From Trifolium pratense (Eukaryota > Streptophyta > Magnoliopsida > Fabales > Fabaceae): DNA of 64,000 bases. The DNA lies in the NCBI RefSeq assembly GCF_020283565.1, contig NC_060059.1, positions 9,555,501 to 9,619,500 on the forward strand, read 5' to 3'. Within the stretch, counting starts at the first letter, position 1, and each line of letters begins with the position of its first letter. Below, piece after piece: positions 34,101 through 46,622 of this stretch. Made by a program: the position numbers and the translations under genes. A model generated the notes under the pieces. That model was not told where the DNA came from and did not search any database. It was given only the letters and a program-made list of their open reading frames with translations.

Positions 34101-34567
34101 AAATAAGTACTCAATATGTAAAATCTGAATTGGTGCTTCTCTTCTTTGTGTTGAATATTCACAAAAGAGTCCTTCAATGTTTGTGAATATGTAGAAGCAT
34201 TCAAAATGATTGAAGAAGATTCAACAAAGTAAAAAAATGAAATTAAAGGACAATTAATTGAAAGAAGAAAAGAATATCAAGAGCAAAAATGGACTTTGAG
34301 ACAAGATTGAAAAAGTTAATCATCAATATAATTCATTGATATTCCGATATACATAAAGTCTAGCTAGTAATCCATGAAAAAAATTGTTATACTCTCCCAT
34401 AATATCCAAGCCATAAGCTATTTACACCCCACCATGAATCAAAGGAAGAAGGCTAAAATTAAGAAAATTACAAAAAAGAGAAAGAACCAAATCTTGTTTC
34501 TATTCTCATGGAACAAAGTTTGGACTTCTAAGTCTTAAAAACCTCAACTAAACTAAACTACTTATAG
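31109..34567. other. Gene-poor AT-rich DNA
   Basis: No supported gene in about 3.4 kb. A dispersed repeat starting GGGATGTCAACGAGACG lies at 31285-31440, and ATT microsatellite-like tracts near 32500. Short open frames at 31309, 31737 and 33522 have no domain. Confidence 0.4.
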
Positions 34568-34714
34568 CTACTCATGCCAACATAGAAGCATGACCACACA
34601 CCTTCTAATAATGTATAGCCTAGCCCTTTGTTCCTTAAGGACTCCACCAAGTCCTCTACTTGATGATGATGATAGTCTTGATCTTTTTGAGCCTCCAATT
34701 GTACCCATCTTCAT
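34568..34714 (-). CDS. DVL/ROTUNDIFOLIA4-like small peptide
   Basis: A single-exon 48-codon frame encodes a basic Ser/Arg-rich N-terminus ([15 protein letters not shown]) and a C-terminus reading [13 protein letters not shown], then VVMLLCWHE. That C-terminal block is the conserved RTF/DVL domain of a plant-specific small-protein family. Known members act at the plasma membrane and limit cell proliferation along leaf and fruit axes when over-expressed; this gene's own role is inferred. The start at 34714 follows an in-frame stop only two codons upstream; Met3 (34708) is an alternative. A TATA-like CTATAAGA lies about 135 bp upstream. It falls below the usual 60-100 residue cut-offs. Confidence 0.9.
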   Translation of the reverse strand: MKMGTIGGSKRSRLSSSSSRGLGGVLKEQRARLYIIRRCVVMLLCWHE

Positions 34715-34845
34715 ATTTTAGAGTCAAAGATTGTTCAAACTCTTAGAAATGAAAAGGGGGTGTGTCTCTTTTTTTTTTTTTTAAGAAGTTGAGTTGTTTG
34801 TTAAGTGAATGAGTTGGTTTTTAGAATTGTGGTGTGTGATGGGTT

Positions 34846-34853
34846 CTTATAGA
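34846..34853 (-). promoter_or_regulatory. TATA-like box of the DVL gene
   Basis: Minus-strand CTATAAGA, about 132 bp before the ATG, would give a leader of about 100 nt. Confidence 0.5.
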
Positions 34854-37451
34854 ACTTGAGTTAGTGGTCCTAGCCCACGTTGGTCTTAGTAAAGAGGTAC
34901 CGATGGGGTATGAAAGAGTGTGCAATGCCTCCAAAACCACCAGACAAACATCAATAGGGTCCCACCTTACCATTTTGGAATCCTTACCATACCCAAATAA
35001 AAGGGGATACATAAAAAAAAACAAAGCCAACCAATTCAACAATGTCTCTCTTTCTTACATTGTGCTATGTCACACTCTATGAATCCTAATCCTAATCCTA
35101 TATGCCTAGACACCACCCACCATCTTGATAATGGGTCTTCCATTTCAATTCTACTATGTTGTGTAGAATTTTATTCGATTAAACGTACTCTTCATATGTA
35201 TCTTTGATTGTAACGTTTTTACGTTAATTTAGTCTTTAGATATGTATTTTTTTATCAGTTTAATCTATAAAATTATTTTAAAAAACATACTAAACATATT
35301 TCGGAAGATGTTCGACTCTCGTATTTAATGATTAAAATGATTATTTACTCCATTTTATTTTGTTTCTTACCATTCATAAGATGCCCTCAATTTGTGCATG
35401 ATAGGTGAGTTTCTAGTTGCCCTATGAGGACAAAAGTCTTTTCTCCTTTTGCTATAATGCTTCTTATTTTGTTGTTTCTCTCTATCTTTGGTTGGATCCA
35501 CTTAATGAGGGACATGACTAATGGATAGGGGTTTGGTTTTGTTGAATCTTACACAAGATTTCATTACAACAACCATTTGAATGGTTATAGATCATAATAA
35601 ACTCTAACTTATTATTATTACCTTGACTCTATAGAAAAGGTACACATAATTAGGGCCCAGTTTATCAACATCAAGGTTTGCATTCCATAGTAATCATCAT
35701 GCTTATTCAGTATTTCAGTGGTTACAAAAGTTCATAAATTATTGCAAGTCTTGAGTGATCATTCACGCAATTTAAACTCTTAAAATGAAATTGAATCGTT
35801 CACATCTCAATTTCAATAATTTGACTCCAAAATGCGGAATGTCCAATCTTCATCTGACGGACCATATATCATTTGTGACTATGGTCACCAATACCCGTCA
35901 AGATGAAAACATGAATTTCATTAGTTTGAGTTACCAAAATCTAAAAATCACCATTTATATGATTTAAAGATTTCATCAAATTTATGTGTCCTATCTTCTT
36001 TGATTTTAAATCACATACACTATTTGAATTATTTGAGGTCTTTTTGGAATTATTAGCTGTATGATTTTTTGTTGAGATTAATTCAAACCCTTTAAGCAAA
36101 AGCTGCATAATGGATATCCAAGACCAAAACAAACCGAATATCAAAGTATGTTACAGAATTCTGACAGTTTTGGAGCAGACTGCAAGAATATATAGAAGCA
36201 GCATATTTGTGCATCAGCTAAGACTTTGAATCACAAGATTCTTATTATTAGGCCACAATTTTCTGACCCTTCACATTGTCTTGTGTTATATCCAAAATTA
36301 GTATAAGAAAAAAAAAATAGAAAATCAAAATAAATACTATTATTAGAATCTCTTGCTCCAAAATTCTATAAAAATAAGGTAAAGTGGCTTTTGCATGAGC
36401 CTGAAAGCATATTGCTAATGTAATGAATCAAAAGTGGGAATTTTTTAATTTTAATTTCTTCTGCAAGATCATAGAAAGCTAAGAAAAGTAGACAAGGACG
36501 TAAGTTTCAAGCTTTTGACTTGAGATTCCATATGAAGGGACACGAGATTTTATATAAAATATACTAATAAAAGTGATATAATCACAGTTAACTAAGTGAT
36601 TAATTAAATTAATCATGAAAATTGCACGGGTTGATCATCCACTTGTTTTACCTCATGCAACCTTTTCTTCCAACGGCTTGTTCTAATGACAATCTTATTG
36701 TTTTTTAATCTTTCTTGTCTATAGTCTTAATTCAAGTATTAATTAAGAACTTAAGTCCTGTTTCGATAAACAACATCCTATTTTGATAAACAACTTATTT
36801 GAAACTAAATTATTTTTGTATATGCTATTAGTTGTTTTCATAAGTTATCTTGAAACTAACTTATGAATAAAAAATAAAAACACTTATGAACAATTTCATA
36901 AGTTATTTTCAGAAGTTCTCCTTTCAAGTCTCACAAAACTTGTATCAATAGATAAACTCAAATAAGTCAATCCAAACAAAACTTTAGCATCCAGTAAATG
37001 CTTGTCTAGAATTTCTTTGTTCCAATCTTTTTCATTTGACACAAAATTCCTCTTCATGTCATTTTGCAAATTTCCATTGCTTAATGTCAAACTTCTATGT
37101 ACAAAAAGTTTCTGTAAGTTTAGTAAAGTATGAGTGACTTAACAGTAATTTCTTCCTAATTTTATTGCTTCATTCTTTTGAGTTAAGCATGTAACTTTTT
37201 TTTGTCTTTTTACTACTCTGACATGTAGTGAACTTAAGCAATTGTCTCTACAAAACAATAGTAGTAAAATTCAAGGTAGAATCACTTTACTTCTTTCTAC
37301 ATTTGAATTATGAGCTATCGGTGCATTTGTTTATAATTGAAAGTGTGAGACAAAATGAAACCGTGGTCTCTAGTAAAAACATTAGAGACAAGAGGTGGTA
37401 ACATTAATGTCTGAAATACTCTGTAATCAAAGTGGTCCAACGTTGGTGTAG
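34854..37451. other. Intergenic DNA upstream of the DVL gene
   Basis: No gene supported. Around 36750-36990 a Tourist-like repeat is likely: AAGTCCTGTTTCGATAAAC on the left and GTCAATCCAAACAAAACTT on the right are loosely inverted. An AT-rich remainder shows no domain. Confidence 0.4.
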
Positions 37452-37453
37452 TA

Positions 37454-37574
37454 CTCCCTCCGTCCCAAAATATAAGCAAAAAGTTGTCAACTAAAGTGAA
37501 TGTATTTAGTTAAAAATTTAGTCCAAATACATTCACTTTGGTTTACCACTTTTTGCTTATATTTTGGGACGGAG
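37454..37574. mobile_element. Stowaway MITE, 121 bp
   Basis: Classic termini CTCCCTCCGTCCCAAAATAT and their inverted copy ending GGGACGGAG, with a TA duplication at 37452-37453 and 37575-37576. The halves are almost fully complementary. These are hallmarks of Tc1/mariner-related Stowaway elements. Confidence 0.93.
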
Positions 37575-38012
37575 TAGTATTTAGTATATTTTGAAATTCA
37601 TAAAAAATTGGTCGGTTGTAGTAAACAAGAAAGTCAGGGTTGCACGTGAAGTTTTCGTGATTCACAACACCATTGCCTGCGGTATAATCAAACCATAAAA
37701 ATACTATTAATCTTCCTATTATTTGCTTCTAATACACCATCACAGTCACTCTTTCTGACCCCTAAGTTAGTACTACTTAGCTAAATGTTCATTGATTTAT
37801 GATTTATCTATATTTCAACTAATAACATAATTGTTGAAAGGTTATCGTCTCTGTGAACTCACTTCAGTTAGTAGGGACATCGCATTTTATATGGAAAAGT
37901 TGAGGTTCAAACTTTGAACACTTCACATATTCACCTTTAAAATGTGGCAAAAAGGTAGTGTGAAAGAGTGTGTGGTTTTAACTTTTGTAAGTATTGTATT
38001 TTTGTTATCTAA

Positions 38013-38288
38013 CCAATGTTTTAAAATCTAAATTAGTATCAAATGTATGAGATCTTCAAATCATAGTTCAATCGGATCAGCTGAATCAATTCAACCCGTT
38101 GAACGGATCATAAATAAATAACTGTAAAGTACTACTATAATGAAATATTAAAAAGGGTTAGACCAACTGCGGTTTAACCCTTGTTCAATCAAGCTACAAT
38201 TTAAAGAGGATTGAACCAGCCAATAAACTGATCGATTCTTAGTTCAACCGACTGAACCGGCTCATTTCGTCTGATTTTTAAAACATGG
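38013..38288. mobile_element. Foldback repeat with GTTTTAAAA termini
   Basis: Left end CCAATGTTTTAAAATC and right end GATTTTTAAAACATGG are inverted. The middle is rich in GGTTCAACCG/GAACCGG-like motifs of a common legume repeat. A flanking duplication is weak (GTTAT on both sides). Confidence 0.55.
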
Positions 38289-39160
38289 GTTATGGGTTTT
38301 ATGTTTCTTGAGCTACAATCATATCTCCATTCCTCTTTTTGATACTTGTTTCTTGAGGAATTAACTTAAACTCAGCAAATGTTCCTTCACTCTCATTCTA
38401 AATATTCAAACAACAACCTTTATTAGTGAAAGATTTTAGTCTAAGGATAAAGATTTTTCAATATGTGGCAACTGTTGATTTGGTTAAGGCAGTTTTAGCA
38501 TCAACAGGTAACAAATATGAATGTAAGGAAGCTTCTTCTATTGAGTGCTACAACACACACACACACTGTAGCTTGCTAGTTAAGTAATGTATACAGTTAG
38601 TTTCCCTTATGTACGAACACAGTACTACTAGCACTTCAAAATGTTTATTGATAGCTGATAATTTACTACTACTTAGACAGCATGACTCATAATAGCTGGT
38701 TATGAAGCATTGACAGCTCTAGTCACTGTTGTTAACAATTGCCTAAGGTCCCCACAGCTCCTACCTAGATAACAATACATATTCAACTTTGGAATTCAAG
38801 TCACAGCTAATTCATGTGAATTCTTATGTGATTATCTTTACTAGTTTATGAAGCAAAAATATGAAATCTTCAAACATAATTTTAATATCTTATATTATTA
38901 TTTATTATGATATAAATATGAGAAATTCCCATTTTTTTTATGTTTTCTTTGTTTACAATGGAGTTGACATCGAATCCAGGACCTCTAGCATACAACCCCT
39001 TATCACTAGACCAAACCTAGTGACTTAATTTCCATGTTATTCAAACAAATATTAGATAGAGTATCAAAACATTTAATGGGGTGCTAGCAAACTATGTTCA
39101 GTTTACACAAATAATAATAAATGAATTGCAAAATTTAAAGAGGAAAATTAGCCATTGAAG
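38289..39160. other. Intergenic, with a tRNA-like dispersed repeat
   Basis: No gene. The third copy of the tRNA-like repeat lies at about 38934-39025 (TTTACAATGGAG, ATCGAATCCAGGACCTC, CACTAGACCAAACC). Confidence 0.4.
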
Positions 39161-39305
39161 TTGTTTTTTTTTTTTGCTAAGTAGCTTAATGGCTAGAAAT
39201 TCACCTCTTGAGATGAATAAGAGGGAGATCCCAGGTTCGAACTTTGGCCCTGCATATAAAATGCAATATCCCTACCAATTGAACTATGCTCACGGGACTC
39301 AATTG
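39160..39305 (+). mobile_element. tRNA-like SINE candidate
   Basis: GTAGCTTAATGGCTAG resembles an A box and CAGGTTCGAACTTTG a B box, about 45 bp apart. The flanks share ATTGAAG. A poly-T run precedes it. It could also be a decayed tRNA pseudogene. Confidence 0.4.
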
Positions 39306-42124
39306 AAGATTTTGTATTTAGGAATATAGATAAGAATGGCAGTGACAACTGACAACAATTTTATGTTGGTCATTTATGAAATAGTTATTGCCTCACATTT
39401 AGTGATAAGTATGAGTAATCTTAACCATTCAGAAAAATGTACTAGATTATGTAATCTAAGACTAAGACTAATAACACTTGGCTACAAAGAGTTTGTCCCT
39501 ATTCTTCAGTCATGATCATGGAATTACTCAAAACTTCTGTAAATCCGGAGTAGGATCTTATGTTTCAAGTAAAGTGGTCATATTTCACTCAATCAAATGA
39601 AATATAAACATTAAAGTGAGAAGTTACAATGTCTTTTCATGTTCTATAAAGTCTAATTAGTTCTAATGGGATATCACAGCTGTCAAGAAGAAATATTAAA
39701 CAAAAAAAGTGTCATATTAAGGTAATGTCATGTTATTTTCACGATTATGATCATTCAACACCTTCTCAGAACATATCTAACATAAAGGAGATTCACACGT
39801 GTGGTCAAAAGATTCCAGTTACATCTCTATCAGAATCAAGTCTTTTTCTTTTCTTTTCACATAAAATAAAACAGTATTCTCTATTCTTTTCCACACAAAA
39901 AAACAGAATTCTTCATTATCAAGGTAATTTAATGGTAATACAGACAAAATTCTTACATATATTGTAATCATTTACAATCTTCATTTTCTCTGAGGATCGA
40001 TCTGTTCATGAAAAGGCTGTTTGGAAACTGTTGAGGTCATTTGTTAGATCAGGAACTTCGGTTCAACAGTAAACAGATATGAAAAATCGGTGACAATGAA
40101 CACACGAGACTTGATCACGGGGTTAGGCTAATTGTACACTGATAGAGTACATTTCTATTATTCAAGTTAGGGTTTATACGATACAATTGTGTTTAAATTC
40201 TCACTCGTTCAAACAACCTAGCCACTTATCAGTAAACTATGAGTCATATCCAAAATAATTGAATTTTGTCCAAAAGAGTTTTTATATTGTAAACTTGACC
40301 GTGATATTGAACCTCAAGTTCTAACCTGTTCCTATAATTTTGAATAATCGAAAATCACAGCAGCCAATTTATGTCGAAGACAGACATAAGTACAATTGGT
40401 CAAATTCTATGATCAATCACTTATGATCTTATGCGAGTTTCTTTTATCTCTGTCGAACTGAATTTGTTGTTCTAACATATTTTCATATCATATTTATCTG
40501 TTATAACTTTTTCGCTTTTTCAAGTTGTTGAGGATCAGCACATGTTCCTTCACTCTCGCACCTCTCATTAGTGTGAGAGCATCAGAATCAATGTTCCTTA
40601 GTTTAAACATATTGACAAGTTTTGGGTAAAACTTGTATATATATATTTTGTCTTCTTGCCATTGAGATGGCATATAATAACTGTTATTAATATTTACATG
40701 GAGTTCAATACAAAAATTAATTTTGATAAGGAGAATGAAAGCTAGTCATCAGTATTTGATATTAGGCATTATAAGAAAGATTATACCAGCACCAAAGATA
40801 TTGAATCTGTTGAGATTATTATCATTATCAGCAACAAAAGACAACATCATCGTATGAGAAAGGAAGTTATATATCTGATTCTAGTGAACCGTGGTTACCG
40901 GCTAGTATTAAGAAATGTTGAACCTGCCATAGGACTGAGGAAAGTGCAGTTGCAACTTGCAATTCACACAGCTGATGCAGATAGAGTTTGTATGCTCATG
41001 ATATACTGCTCTGCAGGTGCATCATTTCTGAAATGGAAGGATCACATACTAGTCAATTATGTACCAAAATACATTTGGATGTTACGTCAGGTTTCTACAT
41101 GAGAGTATACCACACATATTTGGTTTCTACATTTGGTTTATTAAAATAAATCATGTTGATTATAGTTATCAAATCAAGATTCAAATCATGAATTTCGGAG
41201 ACATATTTTTCAAATCGTGAATCGAATCTTATTAATCGTATGATACATTATCAATAAAAATATGATATTTTTAAGTAAAATCAAGTGACATAGAAAAACT
41301 ATAAGCTGGGCCTGTTATATCTCTAAAAAAAAAGTGGCTTACCACAGTAAGTTCAGGTTGTGATTCTTTATAATGAATTGAGATTAAAGACGAGATTCAT
41401 GTCCCAAATATACCCACAAAGAGATTCATATTGATTTAGGTTCAAATGTATCGAACATGTACCGTAAGATATTGATATTGAAATACAAATGTCAGCACCA
41501 GCGTGCTCTAACATAATACAGTTTGCAGTTATAGGGTGATAAGGTCATCTTGTATAAAAAGCTTTTTAAGCAGTTTAATAATTTATACCCAATTATAACT
41601 ACAGGATTATCCTATTGTAGACAAATAAAGTCTGTATTATGTGCTTCGTATTAACTGAATGAACCCAATTATCCGAATTCTAACAATATCTTTGCTTGTC
41701 ACCTTATAGAGCAAAAAATTGTTAAATCCGTATTTGGCCATCATCTGCATAACTTGTTCTGTATTTGCAGACATAATATGGGGTCTAGGCTACATATAAT
41801 TGGCAACATAGAAAACAATTTTGTTCAGTTTCTACTGAAAATTACCAAATAAATAAAACAGTTTCTAAATATGAACAATCCACATTTCCCCCTCATTGTT
41901 ATTGCACCTTCCTCACCATACAAAATGGAATAATAGGATGACAAATATCTATAGTGAGTTCTCCATGATTAGTTCATCATCTATAGTTTTTACAACCAAA
42001 CCATTTTGATTAAAATTGGATTACTAAGATCTTCCTGCAGTAACCATTTATCTGCACGGAATCCATTTCCGTCAAAAGTAGGATTCTTCACTGTAGGGAA
42101 TCTTGATATCCCTTGAATATCCAG
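39306..42124. other. Intergenic, no gene supported
   Basis: About 2.8 kb of AT-rich DNA. An 82-codon open frame at 40854-41102 has no recognisable domain. Around 41150-41250 an ATCAAATCAAGATTC / GAATCGAATCTTATTAATCG dispersed repeat is visible. Confidence 0.4.
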
Positions 42125-42330
42125 TTGGGTGATTGATAGCGGTACTTTGGTACATGTCACTTCCAGAAGAGATCTTTTATGCTCATATACTTCAGGTGAA
42201 TTTGGTGATGTGAAGTTAGCTCATGAAGGTGTGTTAAAGTGTGTTGGCCTTGGAGATGTTAATTTAGAGATGGCTAATGGTAGCAAGTTAACGTTATGTT
42301 TTGCGACTATACACATAATATGTGCAAATC
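42125..42330 (+). pseudogene. Copia polyprotein fragment
   Basis: Translation reads WVIDSGTLVHVTSRRDLLCS, then TSGEFGDVKLAHEG, GLGDVNLEMANGSKL. This is the protease active-site (DSG) region of a Ty1/copia polyprotein. Nothing else of the element remains on either side. Confidence 0.75.
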
Positions 42331-42489
42331 TAAACAAAGCCGAATTATTTGAGTTTATCACCTGACATAAGTACTTGTGAGATTGTTTAACATAGTTTAC
42401 AAAAACAACTTATGACGTGTTCATAAACTATTTTCGGCTTATTTTTCATAAGCTCTTCATATTAGTTTAGGTAAAGTTAGATGATAAAA

Positions 42490-44110
42490 ATTTGACTCTA
42501 TTTTATCTTTTTTATTTTTGATAACATAGAGGGCCTAGGCCCGAAAAGAGAGACTACACTGGAATTAATAGAGGGGCCGCTATCCCCAACACATCAGCTA
42601 ACCACACTAGATGACATTCCGAGGGACAAGCCTCGTAATAAGTGATATCTGAGTCAATAGTACACCCAATATTTGCAAGCACGTCTGCACATTTATTAGC
42701 TTCCTGATAAGTGTGCTTCACCATAACCTCCTATTCCTAATCCAATAACCTTTTAATTTGGTTGATTAACGCTCCACCTAGAGGGCTACCTTTCCCTTCC
42801 AAACGAAGTACACTATCCACCACGCTCGAATCCACATTCAACTCAATTCGAGTAAAACCAAGTTTTCTAGCATACCTCAATCCTTCAAGAACTCCCCATA
42901 GCTCCGCAACATACCTGCTACAAATACCCAATTTTTTTGCAAAACCTCCAAGCCAACCAACCACCATGGCTATCTCGAATCACCCCACCACACCCGGCTA
43001 CACTCCCTTCCTTATAGGCTCCGTCTGTATTGAGCTTCACCCACCCTTCCAACGGAGTCTTCCAATAGATCATCACCTCAGTTCTCGCTACCTTGTTCGA
43101 TACCGTGTTCATCATTACTTTTTGCTGGTACTGATTTATTTGCTTAGCAATGATTAATTCAAGTGTTGAAGGTCGTTGAAAATGGTCATCATGTTCAGCC
43201 ATATTGCGCCACATCCAGATCACATGACAAGACGTTGCCCAGAAGTTCCTCCACATGATATCTTCCTTCCCGTTCGCCGAGCTGCACAAATTTAAAGATA
43301 TCCATTGCTGTATATCGCCCAGAGAAAAATCAATTCTCATACTTTGATCTACCACATTCAACCAAAGTGGCATAACCAAAGGGCAGTCTCTAAGGACATG
43401 AAGTTCAGTTTCACTAATATCTCCACAGTAGTTGCACATAGCATGCCCTAATCCCATTCTATTCTTTTTGTGGTTAGTAATAAGCCTATCATGTAATGCT
43501 AACCAAATAAAACTTTTAACTCTCTCTGTAACATGTAAATTCCAGATTCTATTCCAAGGTGCATTGCCTTGCATATGTTTAAATCCACTAATAATACCAT
43601 ACATATCTGCTACTGAATAATTCACGCCATGTCCATTAGCTCCCTTCATCTCATCAGCTCCATAGTTTTCATGAAGAGGTGGTATAGCATGCAGCCTTAG
43701 CATAAACTCTGTAGGTACCAATCTTTAAAAAATCCCAGTTCCAACCACCTGTCGAAACTGTCAGGTCCACCAAGAGTATACTAGGTACTACCGAGCTTTA
43801 TGCCAAGCTGGAGTGGTGCGTGAGCGTCCATCATTTATCACCCAAAAACAATAGTTATTCAATTGTGGAGCTAGTCTAACAACAGTCTTCCACAAAGTCG
43901 AATCAGTGAGTTTACTTCTCTCAAATAAATTTCCTTGTCTCCAGTATTTCCCTTTCAAGACATTACACCACAATTCATTGGGAGTGAATTGCATCTTCCA
44001 ACCCCGTTGTAACCTTTGAATTTCATCAAGGCACGATCTCGGTATAACCGTCGTCATCATGGGATAAATATTAAAAGATAAAATTCAAACAAACTCCAAC
44101 AACACCACTA
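42490..44110 (-). pseudogene. 5'-truncated LINE with zf-RVT and RNase H
   Basis: Minus-strand pieces in order: MMTTVIPRSCLDEIQRLQR and GWKMQFTPNELWCNVLKG (44060-43788), the zinc-finger block with MCNYCGDISETELHVLRDCP (43721 onward), RNase H LNTDGAYKEGSVAGCGGVIRD, VAELWGVLEGLRYARKLGF and LNVDSS, then VKHTYQEANKCADVLANIGC to a TAG at 42556-42554. An A-rich tail follows near 42500-42530. RNase H catalytic D, E, D are present, but there are frameshifts (about 42960 and 43760) and two stops near 42735. The reverse transcriptase core is missing. Confidence 0.85.
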
Positions 44111-44139
44111 CATATTCAACACCCACCATCATGCCTAGT

Positions 44140-44310
44140 GTGGGACTAGTTAAATGCTCACATTGCAGTCCTTAACCCAGCTCTGATACCATGTTAAATA
44201 TGTTTGGATCTCATCCCCAAAATCTAGCTCATAGGGTGAGGTTGCCCGCAAATATTTATACACTCAACAGCCCGGGAACCTAAGGAATGTGGGACTTGGA
44301 TTGGACACAT
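44140..44310 (-). mobile_element. LTR element fragment with tRNA-iMet primer site
   Basis: On the minus strand, AACA is followed by TGGTATCAGAGC (complement of 44188-44199), an exact tRNA-iMet primer-binding sequence. LTR-like DNA upstream contains GTCCCACATTCCTTAGG. A TRIM or short LTR element is likely; the 3' part is missing. Confidence 0.5.
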
Positions 44311-44765
44311 TAATTATTTTCCCTTCTATCTTTGAACACATTCTCATTTTTTTCCTCCATCACCCATTTTTATTTTCCAGGCTCTCTCTCTTTTCGAACA
44401 AGGAGTAGATAAAAAAAAAACTATCAATTTAAGGGGAGGAAATAGATTTTATCTTTATGGTTTCAGAAACTACTATGACATCTTATTATTATTGAAAGTG
44501 GCATTGGATTGGTTTTATCTCAATGCGAAAAAGAAAAAAGAAAAAAAATTGAAAGAGAAAAGAAAACTGAAATAATGTTTTGGAAAACTCAAATAAAAAA
44601 ACACAACAGAACAAATCTTTATTTATTTTGCTATTGTTCAACATAATACTCAAATAAAATAAAATAAAACACATGGAAAGAGGAAATTAAGTGTGGTGAG
44701 CTGGGATCGAACCCGAATTTCCACATAAATATTGCAGGTCCTCACAATAAGACCAAATCAAAACA

Positions 44766-45620
44766 TCAATAGCTTGCAGTAGTAATATTATTGATGTTGT
44801 TGGAGTTGCTCCTTGTAGTTGTGTCCAAGACTGAAGTGAAAGACCATGAAAGGATGTCATTTATTTGAAGAAACCCTGATGAACCAGATATACCAATCAC
44901 AGCCATCTCTGGTAGCAACCATTTCAAATCAAGCATTTGAGAAAGTGTTGAAATTTCACCATCATCGTCAGTGACAACCACGGTCAAGGTACTAGAGGGA
45001 GAGTCATATATGATATTTACTTTCAGCAGTGTACCATACCCGTAGACCCATCTCCATTTCATTATTTTTGCTGAATATAATGAGTTTAGGTTAATACCAA
45101 TATGTTCATAGTTTGGATCCCATGGATTGGCATAGTTGTCAAACTCTACACCAACAAATCTATTAAAAGCATTATTTGCATCAGCTACTCCGAGAAGGCC
45201 GTCTCGTGAGTTGTCCGGAATTGCAGCGTTTGCGGGGTCTGTAAGAAATAACACAAGCCCATCACCCGGCGCATGTCCATAGTTCCATACTTCGTATGAA
45301 AATGAAGTTTCAAAACTGCCAACGTTTCCGGTACTACTGTCCCAAATGGGCACTAGATATTTATACAAGACACGGCCTACAAGCGAACCACTTGGAAATG
45401 GATTGGGCAACGACAAGACACCACTGGTATCAATAAGGATACTTCCTAGGAAAGTTAGATCAGATTGATCATAGGTGAATTTGGTAATGTTGAAGTAAAC
45501 CTTTTTTTGTGAATTAGCATTTTCTGCTGCTACCAAGAGAAAGAAAGTTACTAAGATGACAAAAACAAATTTGGATGAAAATAGTTTTTGAGTTGCAAGA
45601 TTTGAGAAAGATAAAGCCAT
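44766..45620 (-). CDS. Legume lectin (L-type)
   Basis: Intronless, 284 residues. A signal peptide spans about residues 1-37 (hydrophobic FVFVILVTFFLLVAA). The legume lectin beta-sandwich follows, starting VYFNITKF. Metal-site residues are E159, D161, N165, D168 and H173 in VEFDNYANPWDPNYEH. The sugar-loop Asp is D120 in GDG, where many lectins have ADG. The loop usually carrying paired glycines reads SRDGLLG (R139-D140-G141), so sugar binding may be altered. N44 (NIT) and N278 (NIT) are glycosylation sequons. The C-terminal tail is rich in Asn/Ser/Thr. The product should enter the secretory pathway as a vacuolar or extracellular lectin; its sugar specificity cannot be read from sequence. A minus-strand TATA-like ATATATATG lies about 65 bp upstream. 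Confidence 0.93.
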   Translation of the reverse strand: MALSFSNLATQKLFSSKFVFVILVTFFLLVAAENANSQKKVYFNITKFTYDQSDLTFLGSILIDTSGVLSLPNPFPSGSLVGRVLYKYLVPIWDSSTGNVGSFETSFSYEVWNYGHAPGDGLVLFLTDPANAAIPDNSRDGLLGVADANNAFNRFVGVEFDNYANPWDPNYEHIGINLNSLYSAKIMKWRWVYGYGTLLKVNIIYDSPSSTLTVVVTDDDGEISTLSQMLDLKWLLPEMAVIGISGSSGFLQINDILSWSFTSVLDTTTRSNSNNINNITTASY

Positions 45621-45680
45621 GGTACTGTCAACCTTTGATCGATGCTAGCTAGAGTTTGTGAATAAGGATTGTAAGTTTGT

Positions 45681-45693
45681 CACATATATATTA
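45681..45693 (-). promoter_or_regulatory. TATA box of the lectin gene
   Basis: Minus-strand AATATATATGTG is 61-73 bp before the lectin ATG, a normal distance for a short leader. Confidence 0.6.
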
Positions 45694-45939
45694 TTTAGTC
45701 AAATAAGGTGCAAATGATATGTGAGACAATTTTTTCCAACAAATTTCACCCTTATATTGAAAGTTTATCGGATTTTTATAACGCTAATAATTCTTAGTGT
45801 TTTTAATTATTTATTTTGCTATAGTATGCAGATTAATCTATTTGATTTTGCAGGCCAATGTATGCCAAACTTAAACTATTGTATGGTAACTTGCTATAAA
45901 ACCCATGTCTAGGCCAATACAGGTCAAACCTACAAAACC

Positions 45940-46140
45940 GGATATGGCTAGCACATATATATTATATTGTCTTTATTGAGGTGAGGATGGCACGCCAATA
46001 TATGCCAAACCTACAAAACTGATTTGTAAGGTGAGGAATGTTGTCACTTTATAAACCCATGGCCATGCTTTTTCATATCTGATGTGAGACTTCTTAACCC
46101 ACCCTCTCACGCTCAGGCCCAACACTAAGTTGGGAATTGT
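45940..46140 (-). mobile_element. TRIM-like LTR remnant upstream of the lectin
   Basis: CAAAACTGATTTGTAAGGTGAG, CACTTTATAAACCCATG and ATCTGATGTGAGACTTCTTAA are followed by CCCTCTCACGCTCAGGCCC. This is the inverted order of LTR and polypurine region seen at 30290-30425. Confidence 0.5.
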
Positions 46141-46613
46141 TGTTTGAATTTTATCTTTTAATATATAAAAGAAATATATATAGCTTATAGCTTATAGAAA
46201 AACAGTTATAGCTTATAGAAAAGCAGTTATAATATGATAAACAGTTGTGCACACAACAAGAACAATAATGAAGGGCAAGAATTTGAAGAGAGTTAGATAT
46301 ACCTTGGATCCAGAAAGAAATTTGTGAGAATTAGAAAGAATTCAAACCAAATTGCACAGAAGATATATGCTCTGCAGCGGCAATGTTAGGTTTTCAGTTA
46401 GTTAATCGAAATAATTCAAATTCAAAAAACAAAATACAGAAAATAAAATTACGTTGTGCGCATGAAGAGCGTGAATGCATCATCGTTTTAAACTGAAATC
46501 TTTGGAAAATCATTGACTTCATAAAAAGTCAAGTGGATCGTTGGTGAAGAAAGGAGCCAGAGCCACGATAAGCGTTTCTTTTCAAACAAAAAAAAAAGTT
46601 TTTCGTAAGAATT

Positions 46614-46618
46614 AAAAA
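46614..46618 (-). terminator. Pol III terminator of tRNA-Asp
   Basis: A minus-strand T5 run follows the tRNA 3' end by four nucleotides. Confidence 0.7.
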
Positions 46619-46622
46619 TATT

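Noticed and set aside
40854..41102. 82-codon plus-strand frame
   Set aside because: No recognisable domain, no promoter or splice context; expected by chance in AT-rich DNA.
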